Origin: Nitratireductor sp.
Lineage (GTDB): Bacteria; Pseudomonadota; Alphaproteobacteria; Rhizobiales; Rhizobiaceae
Assembly: GCA_020441665.1 (NCBI GenBank)
Contig: JAGRLT010000092.1
Coordinates: 1 to 64,000 of the forward strand
Reading direction: 5' to 3'
DNA length: 64,000 nucleotides
Position 1 is the first letter of the stretch; every line of letters starts with the position of its first letter. The notes under the pieces are model-generated. The model saw only the letters and a program-made list of their open reading frames with translations. It was not told the DNA's origin and did not search any database. Below, piece by piece: positions 8,383 to 18,248 of this stretch. The translations under genes and the position numbers were made by a program.

Positions 8383-9117
8383 ATGCGGCTCATTCTTTTC
8401 GATGTTGATGGAACCCTGATCGATAGCCAGGCTATCATCCACGAATCCATGCGCCTCACCTTCCTGCGCTGGGGCCTGGCCGAACCCGATATTTCAGCCA
8501 CCCGGGCCATTGTCGGCCTGACGCTCGAATCGGCGATCGCCACCATGCTGGGTCGCGCCGAGGTCGACTATGAAACGGCCGAAATGGCCGCCGACTACCG
8601 CGAAATCTATGTCGAACTGGCTGGCCGGCCGGAAATGCAGTCGCTGCCCTTTCTGGGCATTGAGGGCCTTGTCGAGCGCCTGGCGTGCGAGAAGCACATC
8701 AAGCTCGGCCTGGTGACCGGCAAGTCGCGCCGCGGCGTCGCCAGGCTGTTGCAGACCCCGATCTTCCGCGATCGCTTCGTTGTCGCGCGCTGCGCCGATG
8801 ATTGTCCCTCCAAGCCCCATCCCGCGATGGTGCTGGAATGTTGCGACGAGGCGGAAATCCCTCCCCACCGCACCATGGTGATCGGCGATACGAGCTTCGA
8901 CATGGAGATGGCACGCGCCGCCCGCGCGACGGCCATCGGGGTCAACTGGGGCTATCATCCGGTAAGCCGCATCGAGGCGGCTGGCGCGGCCTATGTCGCC
9001 GCCTCCTGCAAGGCGCTCGAAGCCGCCATCCATGGCTGGCTCGGCGGCGGCGGGATCGGCCAGGCGGCCGCCTCGCGCTCTTCCGGTCTGATGAGCCAAA
9101 CCTTCCAATATGCCTGA
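8383..9117 (+). CDS. HAD-superfamily hydrolase (phosphoglycolate phosphatase-like)
   Basis: A 244-residue HAD subfamily IA protein. Motif I is LFDVDGTLID with Asp7 and Asp9, motif II is VTGKS, the motif III lysine lies in CPSKPHP, and motif IV is IGDTSFDM. A helical cap is inserted after motif I. It probably dephosphorylates a small phosphorylated metabolite; the substrate is not predictable. The stop overlaps the ATP12 gene by 8 bases, indicating translational coupling. The chosen ATG begins directly at the first beta strand, as usual for the family. Confidence 0.85.
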   Translation: MRLILFDVDGTLIDSQAIIHESMRLTFLRWGLAEPDISATRAIVGLTLESAIATMLGRAEVDYETAEMAADYREIYVELAGRPEMQSLPFLGIEGLVERLACEKHIKLGLVTGKSRRGVARLLQTPIFRDRFVVARCADDCPSKPHPAMVLECCDEAEIPPHRTMVIGDTSFDMEMARAARATAIGVNWGYHPVSRIEAAGAAYVAASCKALEAAIHGWLGGGGIGQAAASRSSGLMSQTFQYA

Positions 9118-9889
9118 CGACATCTTCGATCCCGGCAAGGGGGCGTCCTACGATCCCGAAATCGCCGCGCAGAAGGCCATGCGCAAGGCGCTGCCGCGCA
9201 AATTCTACAAGCAGGTCTCGGTATGCGGCGAGGGGAGCGGCTTCGCCGTCCATCTCGACGGCCGGCCCCTGCGTACTCCGGCCAAGGCCCATCTCGTCGT
9301 GCCGAGCGAGCGCGCCGCCGGCCTGATCGCCGCCGAATGGGATAGCCAGGCAGAAGAGATCGACCCCGCCTCGATGCCGGTCACCCGGCTCGCCAACACG
9401 GCCATCGACGGCGTGGCGCAGGAGCAGCAGGCCGTTCTCGAGGACATTGTGCGCTTTGCCGTCGGCGATCTCGTCTTCTATCGCGCCGCCTATCCCGAAA
9501 CCCTGGTCGAGGCCCAGCGCGGCCTGTGGGACCCGGTGCTCGATTTCATCGCCGCCAGAACCGGCGCGCGGTTCGAAACCGTCGAGGGCATTTCGCCGCT
9601 CGACCAGCCGGCCGGCGCGGTCAAGCTCTTCTCGGCCGCCCTTGGCGCCTATGACGAGCCCCTGCGGCTTTCCTGCCTGCACACCATGACCACGCTGACC
9701 GGCTCCGCGCTGATCGCCTTTGCGCTGGCCGAAGGCGAGATCGATCTCGATACCGCCTGGAAGGCCGCCCATGTGGATGAAGACCACAACATCGCCCATT
9801 GGGGCGAGGATTTCGAGGCGGCGAAGCGGCGCGAAACCCGTTTCGCCGAGATGAAGGCGGCAGCGGACCTTCTGGTCGCGCTCTCCTGA
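9110..9889 (+). CDS. ATP12 family F1-ATPase assembly chaperone
   Basis: A 259-residue homologue of mitochondrial ATP12. Recognised segments are KFYKQVSV, VHLDGRPLRTPAKAHLVVPS, AAEWDSQAEEIDPASMPVTRLANTAID and the C-terminal HVDEDHNIAHWGED. The family binds the F1 alpha subunit before F1 assembly, in the bacterial cytoplasm. It is largely restricted to alphaproteobacteria and mitochondria, which supports the taxonomic call. It overlaps the preceding HAD gene. Confidence 0.93.
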   Translation: MPDDIFDPGKGASYDPEIAAQKAMRKALPRKFYKQVSVCGEGSGFAVHLDGRPLRTPAKAHLVVPSERAAGLIAAEWDSQAEEIDPASMPVTRLANTAIDGVAQEQQAVLEDIVRFAVGDLVFYRAAYPETLVEAQRGLWDPVLDFIAARTGARFETVEGISPLDQPAGAVKLFSAALGAYDEPLRLSCLHTMTTLTGSALIAFALAEGEIDLDTAWKAAHVDEDHNIAHWGEDFEAAKRRETRFAEMKAAADLLVALS

Positions 9890-9979
9890 ACAAATCCGCT
9901 GACACTCCCTGTCACCACCGAGCCTTTCATGGCCGGGATAGCGCTTTTCTTTGCCCGGCAGCCGCAGTAAGCGGGTGGG

Positions 9980-10906
9980 ATGACGTCACGACAGCCATCC
10001 GCCACCCTTCCGGGCGCTGCGACCTCGATTACCGGTGCGATCGCACTGATGGTCGCGGCGATGCTGATGGCGCCGCTGATGGATGTCCTGTCGAAGATAT
10101 TGTCGAACCGGCATGGCGTCAGCCCGGTGACGATCACCTGGACGCGCTTCGCCGGCCAGGCGCTGCTGCTTCTCATCGTCATCCTGGCGCGCGGCGGTTT
10201 TCCGGCGCTGCGCGGCAGGCATGTCGGGCTCAACCTGCTGCGCGGCATGCTGGTCGGCTCGGCGGTCAGCATCTTCTTCATCGCCATCAAATATCTGCCG
10301 CTCGCCGAGGCGATTTCCATCTTCTTCGTCGAGCCGCTGATCGTGCTGCAACTGTCGGCCCTGCTGCTCGGCGAGAAGGTGGGCTGGCGGCGAAATCTGG
10401 CGGCGCTGGTCGGCTTTGGCGGTGCGCTGCTGATCATCCAGCCGACCTATGAGGTGTTCGGCCCGACCGCCTTGCTGCCGCTGGCAACCGCAACGCTCTT
10501 TGCGCTTTATCTGATCCTGTCGCGCAAGGTGGGGCAGGCGGACGGGCCGCTCGTCATGCAGTTCTGGTCCGGCGTCGGTGGTTTTGCGGTCTGCTCCGCC
10601 TTCCTGCTGGCGGGCAGCGCGCTCGATGTCGGGGATCTGGCGCTGACGGTGCCCGGCAACGGCTTTGCCGTGCTCTGGCTTGCCGTGATCATCGTCCTTG
10701 CAACCGTCTCCCACCTGCTGATCATCGTCGCCTTTTCCCGCGCCGAGGCTTCGATCCTCGCACCCTTCCAATACGTTGAGATCGTCACGCTGACGGTTGC
10801 CGGCTATCTCGTCTTTGGCGAGTTTCCTTCGCCGGTCAAATGGCTCGGCATCGCCATCATTGTCGGTTCGGGGCTTTACATCTTCCTGCGCGAGCGACGG
10901 CGGTAA
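9980..10906 (+). CDS. DMT superfamily (EamA) transporter
   Basis: A 308-residue inner-membrane protein with ten predicted helices formed by two EamA repeats. The first is about residues 15-150 (PLMDVLSKIL, TWTRFAGQ, PLAEAISIFFVEPL) and the second about 160-300, ending with a short Arg-rich tail. The family exports small metabolites such as amino acids; substrate is unknown. The start is at ATG 9980, close to the end of the ATP12 gene, so co-transcription is possible. Confidence 0.85.
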   Translation: MTSRQPSATLPGAATSITGAIALMVAAMLMAPLMDVLSKILSNRHGVSPVTITWTRFAGQALLLLIVILARGGFPALRGRHVGLNLLRGMLVGSAVSIFFIAIKYLPLAEAISIFFVEPLIVLQLSALLLGEKVGWRRNLAALVGFGGALLIIQPTYEVFGPTALLPLATATLFALYLILSRKVGQADGPLVMQFWSGVGGFAVCSAFLLAGSALDVGDLALTVPGNGFAVLWLAVIIVLATVSHLLIIVAFSRAEASILAPFQYVEIVTLTVAGYLVFGEFPSPVKWLGIAIIVGSGLYIFLRERRR

Positions 10907-10918
10907 CCACGATGGCGC

Positions 10919-12361
10919 TCACGCCGCCTGGTCGAGACCGCCAAGACTGGCCCGGCCGCGTCCGGCGCCCTTGGCGCTGTAGAGCGCCTCGTCGGCCATC
11001 CGCATCGCCATGGCGGCGTTCCGCGCCGGCGCTGGCGCCGTGGCGATGCCGATGCTGGCGCCGATCTGAAGCAGCTTGTCCTCATGGGGCACCGGCCGCG
11101 ATGCCGCCTCGACCATCCTGTCGGCAAGCCAGCAAAGTTCGTCGCGGTCGCTGAAGGCATCGACGATGGCGACGAATTCATCGCCGCCGACACGCGCCAC
11201 AAGGCCACGTTCGCCGAGCACCGCCGCAAAGCGCCGGGCAATTTCCCGCAGCACAGCATCGCCCGCCTCATGGCCATGCTGGTCGTTGACCGGCTTGAAG
11301 CGGTCGAGATCGATGCAGAACAGGGCAAAGGGGGCATCCTCGCCCGCCGCGAAACGGGCATCGAGCTCGGCATCGAACTTCAGCCGGTTGGCAAGCCCGG
11401 TCAGGGCATCGTGGCTGGCATTGTAGCGGTGGATCGCCTCGCTTTCGGCAAGCCGCTTGAGCGCATCGGCATGGCGCCGGGTCAGCAGGCCGAGAAACAG
11501 CAGAAACAGCAGCGTCATGCCGCCGGCGGCCGGCAATGTGTGGCGCAGCACCACCGGCCGGGGCGCCTTCGGTATCCAGCGCAGGATCAGGCTGCTCTGC
11601 CGGCTCTCATCCGGCAGCGAAATTTCGGCGGGCAGGGCCGCCTGCCTGCCGGCCGGCAGGATGACCGGCGAAAAGAAATTGTGCCGCTGCGCGATCGCCG
11701 CCAGCATTTCGCCGGTGATCGGCTTTACCGCGATCATGACCGGAACGCCATCCAACCGGCTGCGCCCGATGGCCTGCGCCGGGTCGATGTCCGGCACCAG
11801 GGCCTGGGCGATGACGAGCGAGGGTCTGCCACCGATCATCCGTGCCGCGGCCGCATGCCAGTATGCCGGGGAAAATTGCGCGCTGGCGCTGCTCGGATTG
11901 CGCTCGACCCTGTCGGCATTGGCCAGAAACCGTTCGCGCGCCAGGGCTTCAAGATCGGAAAAGGCCGGGAAGGTCTGCTTCGACTGCTTCATGCCCTCGT
12001 CGGAAAATTCGATCACGCTGTGTTGCGGGCGCAGGATGAAGGCCGAAGTGAAGCCGTAATCGGCAAGCATCCAGTCGACGATTTCCTTCCGCGCGAAACC
12101 GGTGTCCGGCACCGGCGCGATCAGCTTGTCATAGGCCTCGTCCCAATGGGCGATCTCGGCCTGCTGGGTCACCGCCTGCTCGATCAGCCGCTGAATTTCG
12201 GCCGCCACCATCTGCTTCTGGCCATGCAGGGCAAAGCGGTTGGCTTCGCTCGACGAGGTGAAGATCGAAAAGGCCAGCGTTGCCAGGAACAATATCGCGA
12301 TGAGCGCGGACGCGATCCAGATGCGGGCTGTGCCCGTCGAGCCGCCGATAGCCTTGTTCAT
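10919..12361 (-). CDS. Membrane CHASE4-like sensor diguanylate cyclase
   Basis: A 480-residue protein. A transmembrane helix at about 12-34 is followed by a periplasmic CHASE4-like domain (about 45-250; HWDEAYDKL is a typical early motif), a second helix at about 275-295, and a GGDEF domain with RVGGDEF (GGDEF at 392-396). The signature matches active diguanylate cyclases making c-di-GMP. No EAL domain is present. Its Shine-Dalgarno lies inside a perfect hairpin (12365-12384) immediately before the ATG. The gene converges on the DMT transporter gene with 12 bases between stops. Confidence 0.9.
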   Translation of the reverse strand: MNKAIGGSTGTARIWIASALIAILFLATLAFSIFTSSSEANRFALHGQKQMVAAEIQRLIEQAVTQQAEIAHWDEAYDKLIAPVPDTGFARKEIVDWMLADYGFTSAFILRPQHSVIEFSDEGMKQSKQTFPAFSDLEALARERFLANADRVERNPSSASAQFSPAYWHAAAARMIGGRPSLVIAQALVPDIDPAQAIGRSRLDGVPVMIAVKPITGEMLAAIAQRHNFFSPVILPAGRQAALPAEISLPDESRQSSLILRWIPKAPRPVVLRHTLPAAGGMTLLFLLFLGLLTRRHADALKRLAESEAIHRYNASHDALTGLANRLKFDAELDARFAAGEDAPFALFCIDLDRFKPVNDQHGHEAGDAVLREIARRFAAVLGERGLVARVGGDEFVAIVDAFSDRDELCWLADRMVEAASRPVPHEDKLLQIGASIGIATAPAPARNAAMAMRMADEALYSAKGAGRGRASLGGLDQAA

Positions 12362-12364
12362 CCT

Positions 12365-12384
12365 GTTCTCCCCATCGGGAGAAC
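12365..12384 (-). promoter_or_regulatory. Hairpin enclosing the ribosome-binding site of the GGDEF gene
   Basis: Read on the minus strand, an 8-bp perfect stem (GTTCTCCC with GGGAGAAC) closes a GATG tetraloop. The 3' arm contains GGGAG, the only good Shine-Dalgarno, 6 bases before AGG-ATG at 12361. Folding would hide the ribosome-binding site. Whether it is regulatory is inference. Confidence 0.5.
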
Positions 12385-12434
12385 AAATGGCAGAAAAACT
12401 TGAAGTCTTGCTTAAAACGGCGGTGCAGATTGCA

Positions 12435-12460
12435 GGTAAACCGGTTGCCTCCGGTTTACC
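12435..12460. other. Perfect hairpin between nadE and the GGDEF gene
   Basis: A 10-bp perfect inverted repeat (GGTAAACCGG with CCGGTTTACC) and a 6-base loop lie 25 bases after the nadE stop, upstream of the GGDEF gene on the same strand. No T-run follows the stem on the minus strand, so it is not a classical terminator. It could be a transcript-end stabiliser or a protein site. Confidence 0.5.
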
Positions 12461-12484
12461 GGCAAGTCCGTTGTTGTTTTATTT

Positions 12485-14155
12485 TCACCGATCCCGATAC
12501 CGGTTGGTGATCGGGTAGCGCCGGTCGCGGCCGAACTGCTTGCGGGTGATCTTGACGCCGGGGGCCGACTGCCGTCGTTTGTATTCGGCGATGTAGAGCA
12601 GATGCTCGATGCGGTGGACGGTCGCCGCATCATGGCCGCGCGCCACGATCTCCTCGGTCGAAAGCTCCTTTTCGACAAGGCACTCCAGAATGTCGTCGAG
12701 CACAGGGTAGGGCGGCAGGGAGTCCTGGTCGGTCTGGTCGGGACGCAACTCGGCCGAGGGCGCCTTGTCGATGATGTTCTGCGGGATCACCATGCCCGTC
12801 GGCCCCTTGCAGTCGGGCGGGCAGTGGCGGTTGCGCCAGTCGGCCAGTTCATAGACCCGCATCTTGTAGAGGTCCTTGATCGGGTTGAAGCCGCCATTCA
12901 TGTCGCCATAGAGCGTCGCATAGCCGACCGACATTTCCGACTTGTTGCCGGTCGTCACCACCATTGAGCCGAACTTGTTGGAGATCGCCATCAGGATGAC
13001 GCCGCGCGCCCGCGATTGCAGGTTTTCCTCCGTCACGCCCTGGTCCGTGCCTTCGAAAGCCGCCGACAGCGCCTTGTGGAAACCCTTGACCGGCGCCTCG
13101 ATCGGGATCACCTCATAGCGCGTGCCGAGCAGGCGGGCGCATTCCTCGGCATCGCTCAAACTGTCCTTCGAGGTGTATTTATAGGGCAGCATGATGCAGC
13201 GCACCCGTTCCTCGCCCAGCGCATCGACGCTCATCGCCGCGCAGATCGCCGAATCGATGCCGCCCGAAAGCCCCAGCACCACGTTCTTGAAACCGTTCTT
13301 GTCGACATAATCGCGCAGGCCCATGACGCAGGCCCGCCAGTCGGCCTCGTTGCCGTCCGGCAGGCGGGCAAGCGCATGGCGGTCGCAGGCCCAGCCGTCT
13401 GCCTTGCGCCGCCAGGTCGTGGTCACCACATTGGCCTCGAACTGGTTCATCTGGACGGCGAGCGTCTTGTCGGCATTGATGACGAACGAGCCGCCATCGA
13501 ACATCAGTTCGTCCTGTCCGCCCAACTGGTTGGCATAGGCCATCGGCAGCCCGCTCTCGATGATCTGGCGGATGGCGACCTGATGGCGGATATCCATCTT
13601 GTCGCGGTAATAGGGCGAGCCGTTCGGCACCAGCAGGATTTCTGCGCCCGATTCGGCCAGCGTTTCGCAGACCCCGAGCTCGCCCCAGATATCCTCGCAG
13701 ATCGGCACGCCGAGTCGCACGCCGCGGAAATTGACCGGCCCCGGCATCGGCCCCGCATCGAAGACGCGCTTCTCGTCGAACTCGCCATAATTCGGCAGGT
13801 CGACCTTGAGCCGCCAGGTCTGCACCTTGCCAGCGTCAAGCACGGCAATGGCATTGTAGACCTTTCCGCCCTCCGCATAGGGCGAGCCGATGATGACGCC
13901 CGGCCCGCCATCGGCGGTCTCTTTGGCAAGCTCCTCTACCGCCTCCATGCAGTCGCGCAGGAAGGCCGGTTTGCGCACCAGGTCCTCCGGCGGATAGCCG
14001 GAGATGAACAGTTCGGTGAACAGGACGAGATCGGCCTGCGTCCGCGCCGCATCGGCCCGCGCCTCGCGCGCCAGCGCCAGATTGCCGGCGATGTCGCCCA
14101 TCACCGGATTGAGCTGGGCGATCGCGATGCGCAGGATGTCGGGCTGCTTGCTCAC
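12485..14155 (-). CDS. nadE: Glutamine-dependent NAD+ synthetase
   Basis: A 556-residue two-domain enzyme. The N-terminal nitrilase-like amidase carries Glu in ELFISGYPPEDL, Lys in NYGEFDEKR and the nucleophilic Cys in VPICEDIWG. The C-terminal synthetase has the ATP pyrophosphatase P-loop LGLSGGIDSA. It converts nicotinic acid adenine dinucleotide, ATP and glutamine to NAD+. I chose GTG at 14155 because AGGAGG lies 9 bases upstream; an ATG at 14185 would overlap the upstream malic enzyme gene. The start is 5 bases inside the window after that gene's stop codon, indicating tight coupling. Confidence 0.95.
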   Translation of the reverse strand: MSKQPDILRIAIAQLNPVMGDIAGNLALAREARADAARTQADLVLFTELFISGYPPEDLVRKPAFLRDCMEAVEELAKETADGGPGVIIGSPYAEGGKVYNAIAVLDAGKVQTWRLKVDLPNYGEFDEKRVFDAGPMPGPVNFRGVRLGVPICEDIWGELGVCETLAESGAEILLVPNGSPYYRDKMDIRHQVAIRQIIESGLPMAYANQLGGQDELMFDGGSFVINADKTLAVQMNQFEANVVTTTWRRKADGWACDRHALARLPDGNEADWRACVMGLRDYVDKNGFKNVVLGLSGGIDSAICAAMSVDALGEERVRCIMLPYKYTSKDSLSDAEECARLLGTRYEVIPIEAPVKGFHKALSAAFEGTDQGVTEENLQSRARGVILMAISNKFGSMVVTTGNKSEMSVGYATLYGDMNGGFNPIKDLYKMRVYELADWRNRHCPPDCKGPTGMVIPQNIIDKAPSAELRPDQTDQDSLPPYPVLDDILECLVEKELSTEEIVARGHDAATVHRIEHLLYIAEYKRRQSAPGVKITRKQFGRDRRYPITNRYRDR

Positions 14156-14159
14156 GGGG

Positions 14160-16493
14160 TCAGCCCTCCTGATGGTGGATGGCATCGACCGCGGCGATCG
14201 CCGACATGTTGAACACGCCGCGCGAGGTGACCGCCGGTGTCAGCACATGGGCCGCCTTGGCGGTGCCGAGAAGGATCGGTCCCACCTGCAATCCGTCGGC
14301 CATCTGCTTGGCGACCGACAGCGTGATGTTGGCGGCGTCGAGATTGGGAAACACCAGCAGGTTGGCCGGCCCCTTGAGACGCGAGAGCGGAAACACCTTG
14401 TCGCGGATCATCTGCGACAGGGCGGTGTCGCCATGCATCTCGCCATCGACCTCAAGGTCTGGATCGAGCTGGTGCAGCCGCTCGGCGGCGCGCCGCATCT
14501 TGAGCGTCGAGGCGGTATCGCGCGATCCGAAATCCGACAGCGACAAGAGCGCCGCCTTGGGCCGGATGCCGAAACGCTGCATCGCCTGGCAGGCGAGCAG
14601 TGTCGTCGCGATGATCTCGTCCTCGCCGGGATTTTCCCTCACATGGGTGTCGGCCATGAAGATTTCGTCGCGCTGGGTGAGCAGCAGGCTCAGCCCCGCC
14701 ACGTCCTTGACGCCCTCGGCAAGGCCGATGATCTGGCGGACATATTCGAGATGCCGCGAAAACCGCCCCTCGAGCCCGCAGATCATCGCATCGGCATCGC
14801 CGCGATGTACGGCAAGGGCGGCGATCACCGTCGTATTGGTGCGCACCAGGAGCCGCGCGGTTTCGGGCGTCGTGCCGCGCCGCCCGGTCATCGCCAGATA
14901 GTCGGCGACATAGCCGTTATAGCGCGGATCGGATTGCGGGTTGATCACCTCGATTTCCTTGCCCGGCCGGATCTGCAGGCCGAACCGCTCCAGCCGGCGC
15001 TCGATCACCTCGGGCCGGCCGACCAGAATGGGCTTGAAGGCGCGTTCCTCGACGCCGACCTGGGCCGCCCGCAACACGCGCTCGTCCTCGCCATCGGCAT
15101 AGATGACGCGCTTGGGCTCGGAGCGCGCCTTTTCGATGATCGGCTTCATGATCAGGCCGGAACGGAAGACGAAGCGGCTCAATTCTTCCTGATAGGCCTT
15201 GAGATCCTCGATCGGCCGCGTCGCGACGCCGCTCTTCCTGGCGGCTTCCGCCACCGCCGGCGCGATGCGCAGGATCAGCCGCTGGTCGAAGGGCGAGGGG
15301 ATGAGATAGTCGGGGCCGAAGCGCTTGGGCTGTGCGCCGCCCGCCGTCGCCGCATCGGCGGGTTCTGCCCGGGCGAGATCGGCGATCGCCCGCACCGCGG
15401 CAAGCTTCATCTCCTCGTTGATCGTCGTCGCGCCGCAGTCGAGCGCGCCGCGGAAGATGAACGGGAAGCACAGCACGTTGTTGACCTGATTGGGGTAGTC
15501 CGACCGCCCCGTGCCGATCACCGCGTCGGGCCGCGCCGCCTTGGCGAGTTCCGGCATGATCTCGGGCGTCGGATTGGCAAGCGCCAGCACCATCGGGGCA
15601 GGCGCCATCTCCTTCAGCATTTCCGGCTTCAGAATGCCGGCCGAGGACAGGCCGAGAAACACGTCCGCCCCCTCCATGATGTCGGCCAGCGAGCGCGCAT
15701 TGGTTTCCTTCGCATAGGCCTCCTTGTAGGGGTCCATGCGCTCCTTGCGGCCCTTGTAGATGACGCCGGCCGAATCGGCGACCCAGATATTGTCCTTGTT
15801 GGCGCCGAGCCCGACCAGGATATTGAGGCAGGCGATCGAGGCGGCACCCGCGCCGGAAGCGACGATCTTGGTTTCCGAGAGCTGCTTGCCGCCCAGTTCC
15901 AGCCCGTTGAGGATCGCCGCCGCCGCGATGATCGCCGTGCCGTGCTGATCGTCGTGAAACACCGGAATGTTCATCCGCCGACGCAGCTTTTCCTCGATCT
16001 CGAAGCATTGCGGCGCCTTGATATCCTCGAGATTGATGCCGCCGAAGGTCGGTTCGAGCGCGGCGACGACGTCGCAGAACCGGTCGACATCGGTCTCGTC
16101 CACCTCGATGTCGAACACGTCGACGCCGGCGAATTTCTTGAACAGGACGGCCTTGCCCTCCATCACCGGCTTGGAGGCGAGCGCTCCGATATTGCCGAGG
16201 CCGAGAACCGCCGTGCCGTTGGAGATGACGGCGACCAGATTGCCGCGCGAGGTATAGTCGCGCACCACCGAGGGATCATCGGCAATGTGCAGGCAGGGCG
16301 CGGCGACGCCGGGCGAATAGGCAAGGGCGAGATCGCGCTGGTTGCCGAGCGGCTTCGACGGCACCACCGCCAGCTTGCCCGGAAAGGGATAGCGGTGGAA
16401 GTGGAGCGCTGCCTCCTCGATTTCGGTCGCCGGTTTGTAGCCCTGCTTTTCGCCGCTGCCGGCCTTGTCATTCGTCGACATCAAAAGATCCAT
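14160..16493 (-). CDS. maeB: NADP-type malic enzyme with phosphotransacetylase-like C-terminal domain
   Basis: A 777-residue fusion. The first 430 residues form the malic enzyme: SPGVAAPC, the metal/substrate region [21 protein letters not shown] and the dinucleotide fold [13 protein letters not shown]. The remaining 320 residues resemble phosphate acetyltransferase ([17 protein letters not shown] onward); in this family that part is regulatory, binding acetyl-CoA, rather than catalytic. It decarboxylates malate to pyruvate. Starts at 16493 and 16481 are both possible with weak ribosome-binding sites. It lies 17 bases after the SDR gene and abuts nadE. Whether it prefers NAD or NADP cannot be read here. 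Confidence 0.93.
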   Translation of the reverse strand: MDLLMSTNDKAGSGEKQGYKPATEIEEAALHFHRYPFPGKLAVVPSKPLGNQRDLALAYSPGVAAPCLHIADDPSVVRDYTSRGNLVAVISNGTAVLGLGNIGALASKPVMEGKAVLFKKFAGVDVFDIEVDETDVDRFCDVVAALEPTFGGINLEDIKAPQCFEIEEKLRRRMNIPVFHDDQHGTAIIAAAAILNGLELGGKQLSETKIVASGAGAASIACLNILVGLGANKDNIWVADSAGVIYKGRKERMDPYKEAYAKETNARSLADIMEGADVFLGLSSAGILKPEMLKEMAPAPMVLALANPTPEIMPELAKAARPDAVIGTGRSDYPNQVNNVLCFPFIFRGALDCGATTINEEMKLAAVRAIADLARAEPADAATAGGAQPKRFGPDYLIPSPFDQRLILRIAPAVAEAARKSGVATRPIEDLKAYQEELSRFVFRSGLIMKPIIEKARSEPKRVIYADGEDERVLRAAQVGVEERAFKPILVGRPEVIERRLERFGLQIRPGKEIEVINPQSDPRYNGYVADYLAMTGRRGTTPETARLLVRTNTTVIAALAVHRGDADAMICGLEGRFSRHLEYVRQIIGLAEGVKDVAGLSLLLTQRDEIFMADTHVRENPGEDEIIATTLLACQAMQRFGIRPKAALLSLSDFGSRDTASTLKMRRAAERLHQLDPDLEVDGEMHGDTALSQMIRDKVFPLSRLKGPANLLVFPNLDAANITLSVAKQMADGLQVGPILLGTAKAAHVLTPAVTSRGVFNMSAIAAVDAIHHQEG

Positions 16494-16510
16494 ACAAAAT
16501 ACTGATTTTA

Positions 16511-17290
16511 TTAGAAGGCGTTCGGATTGAGCCCGCCATCGATCAGAAAGTTCTGACCGGTAAGATAGCCTGCATGGGCCGAACATAGGAAGGCACAAAG
16601 TGCGCCGAATTCGCTGGCCGTGCCGAGCCTGCCCGCCGGAATGGCGGAGACGGCCTTGGCGAGTTCCGCCGCCACCGAACTTCCCCGCCGTCTGGCGGTT
16701 GCATCGAGATTGTCGCGAATGCGGTCGGTATCCATCTTGCCCGGCAGGATCTGGTTGATCGTCACATTGTCTTTGGCAACGGTGCGGGCGATGCCGGCGA
16801 GAAACGAGGTCAGCCCCGCCCGCGCGCCGGACGAAAGATCGAGGCCCGGAATGGCGGAATAGACCGAAGACGAGGTGATGTTGACGATCCGCCCGAACCC
16901 GCGCGCCACCATGCCATCCAGCGATTGCTGGATCAGCTCGATCGGCGTCACCATGTTCTGAACCACGCCTTCGAGGATCTTTTCGCGGTCGAGCTCGCGG
17001 AAATCGCGCGACGGCGGGCCGCCATTGTTGTTGATGAGAATATCGGGCTCGGGACAGGCGGCGAGCAGAGCGCGCTGGGTTTCCCGGTCCGAGATATCGC
17101 CGGTTACCACCACGACCTTGGCGCCGCTGCGCTGGCGGATCTCCTCCGCCGTGCGCTGGGTGACCTCCGCGTTGCGGCCATTGAGGTAGAGGGTGCAGCC
17201 GGCATCCGCCAGATGTACCGCGCAGCCACGCCCGAGCCCGCGGCTTCCCGCGCACACAATGGCCGATCTTCCGGCAATTCCGAGGTCCAT
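16511..17290 (-). CDS. Atypical short-chain dehydrogenase/reductase
   Basis: A 259-residue Rossmann protein. The nucleotide-binding turn is AGSRGLGRG (residues 14-22), followed by INNNGGPP and the usual ending GQNFLIDGGL. The active site is degenerate: where classical SDRs have Tyr-x-x-x-Lys, this protein has Ser153 and Arg157 (LDLSSGARAGL), though Ser residues of NITSSS remain. It resembles the FabG-like subgroup known to depart from the canonical tetrad. The ATG at 17290 is preceded by GGGAAG. It may be a reductase with altered chemistry or a binding protein; function is unknown. Confidence 0.8.
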   Translation of the reverse strand: MDLGIAGRSAIVCAGSRGLGRGCAVHLADAGCTLYLNGRNAEVTQRTAEEIRQRSGAKVVVVTGDISDRETQRALLAACPEPDILINNNGGPPSRDFRELDREKILEGVVQNMVTPIELIQQSLDGMVARGFGRIVNITSSSVYSAIPGLDLSSGARAGLTSFLAGIARTVAKDNVTINQILPGKMDTDRIRDNLDATARRRGSSVAAELAKAVSAIPAGRLGTASEFGALCAFLCSAHAGYLTGQNFLIDGGLNPNAF

Positions 17291-17420
17291 TTCGCTTCCC
17301 TTCCCGGGCGATACAGGCTGGCTGTATCGCCGAAATGTCAAATAACCGTCAATCGCCTGTCACGCAAATCGGTCACCCGCTTGCCGGGAGTTCCGACGGA
17401 CAAGGGGCAAGGGGAAGGAC

Positions 17421-18248
17421 ATGAACCACTACCGGGCGATCTTTCTGTCCGACATTCATCTCGGCTCGGCCGGTTGCCAGGCGGACCAGTTGCTCGCCTT
17501 TCTGAAGACCGTCGATGCCGACCGCTATTACCTCATCGGCGACATCGTCGATGGCTGGCGGCTGAAGAAGAACTGGTACTGGCCCCAGCTCCACAACGAC
17601 GTGGTACAGAAACTGCTGCGCAAATCGCGCAAGGGCGCCGAGATCAAGTATCTGGCGGGAAACCACGACGAGTTCCTGCGCAATTTTCTCGGGTCCAGTT
17701 TCGGCAAGATCGAGATCAGTGACCGGCTGGTCCACGAAACCGCTCGCGGCAGGCGCTATCTCGTCATCCACGGAGATCAGTTCGACGTCGTGGTGCGCCA
17801 CGCGAGATGGCTCGCTCTGCTGGGCGACCGGGCCTATGAGATGGCGCTGTTTGCCAATATCTGGCTCAACCGCATCCGCCGCCGTCTCGGCTTTCCCTAC
17901 TGGTCGCTCTCCAACTGGGCCAAACTGCGCGTCAAGAACGCCGTCAGCTTCATCGGCAAGTTCGAGCAGGTGCTCGCCGACGAAGCCCGCGAGAACGAAC
18001 TCGACGGGGTGATTTGCGGCCATATCCACCATGCCGTGATCGAGGAGCGGGCCGGTATTCACTACTGCAATACCGGCGACTGGGTCGAAAGCTGCACCGC
18101 GATCGCCGAAACCCCCCAGGGTGAGTTGCGCCTCATTCGCTGGTTCGACGAACGCCGCGACGCCGTGCCGGAGGACGATCTCGACGCGGAAGACGCGGCG
18201 GTTTCAGCCCTGCCTGGCTGGTCGATGCCAGGACGCAAGGTCGCCTGA
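17421..18248 (+). CDS. LpxH-like metallophosphoesterase
   Basis: A 275-residue calcineurin-type phosphoesterase. All metal motifs are visible: SDIHLG at the N-terminus, GDIVDGW, GNHDEF, IHGDQFD and GHIHHA. It resembles UDP-2,3-diacylglucosamine diphosphatases of lipid A synthesis, but this longer alphaproteobacterial branch is only inferred to share that reaction (many of these bacteria use LpxI). The stop overlaps the start of the glycosyltransferase by one base (TGATG), suggesting a joint role in envelope glycolipid or polysaccharide metabolism. Confidence 0.85.
   Translation: MNHYRAIFLSDIHLGSAGCQADQLLAFLKTVDADRYYLIGDIVDGWRLKKNWYWPQLHNDVVQKLLRKSRKGAEIKYLAGNHDEFLRNFLGSSFGKIEISDRLVHETARGRRYLVIHGDQFDVVVRHARWLALLGDRAYEMALFANIWLNRIRRRLGFPYWSLSNWAKLRVKNAVSFIGKFEQVLADEARENELDGVICGHIHHAVIEERAGIHYCNTGDWVESCTAIAETPQGELRLIRWFDERRDAVPEDDLDAEDAAVSALPGWSMPGRKVA

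Noticed and set aside
14004..16505. An 833-codon open frame on the plus strand opposite maeB
   Set aside because: The malic enzyme on the minus strand is unambiguous; the opposite frame has no recognisable domain.
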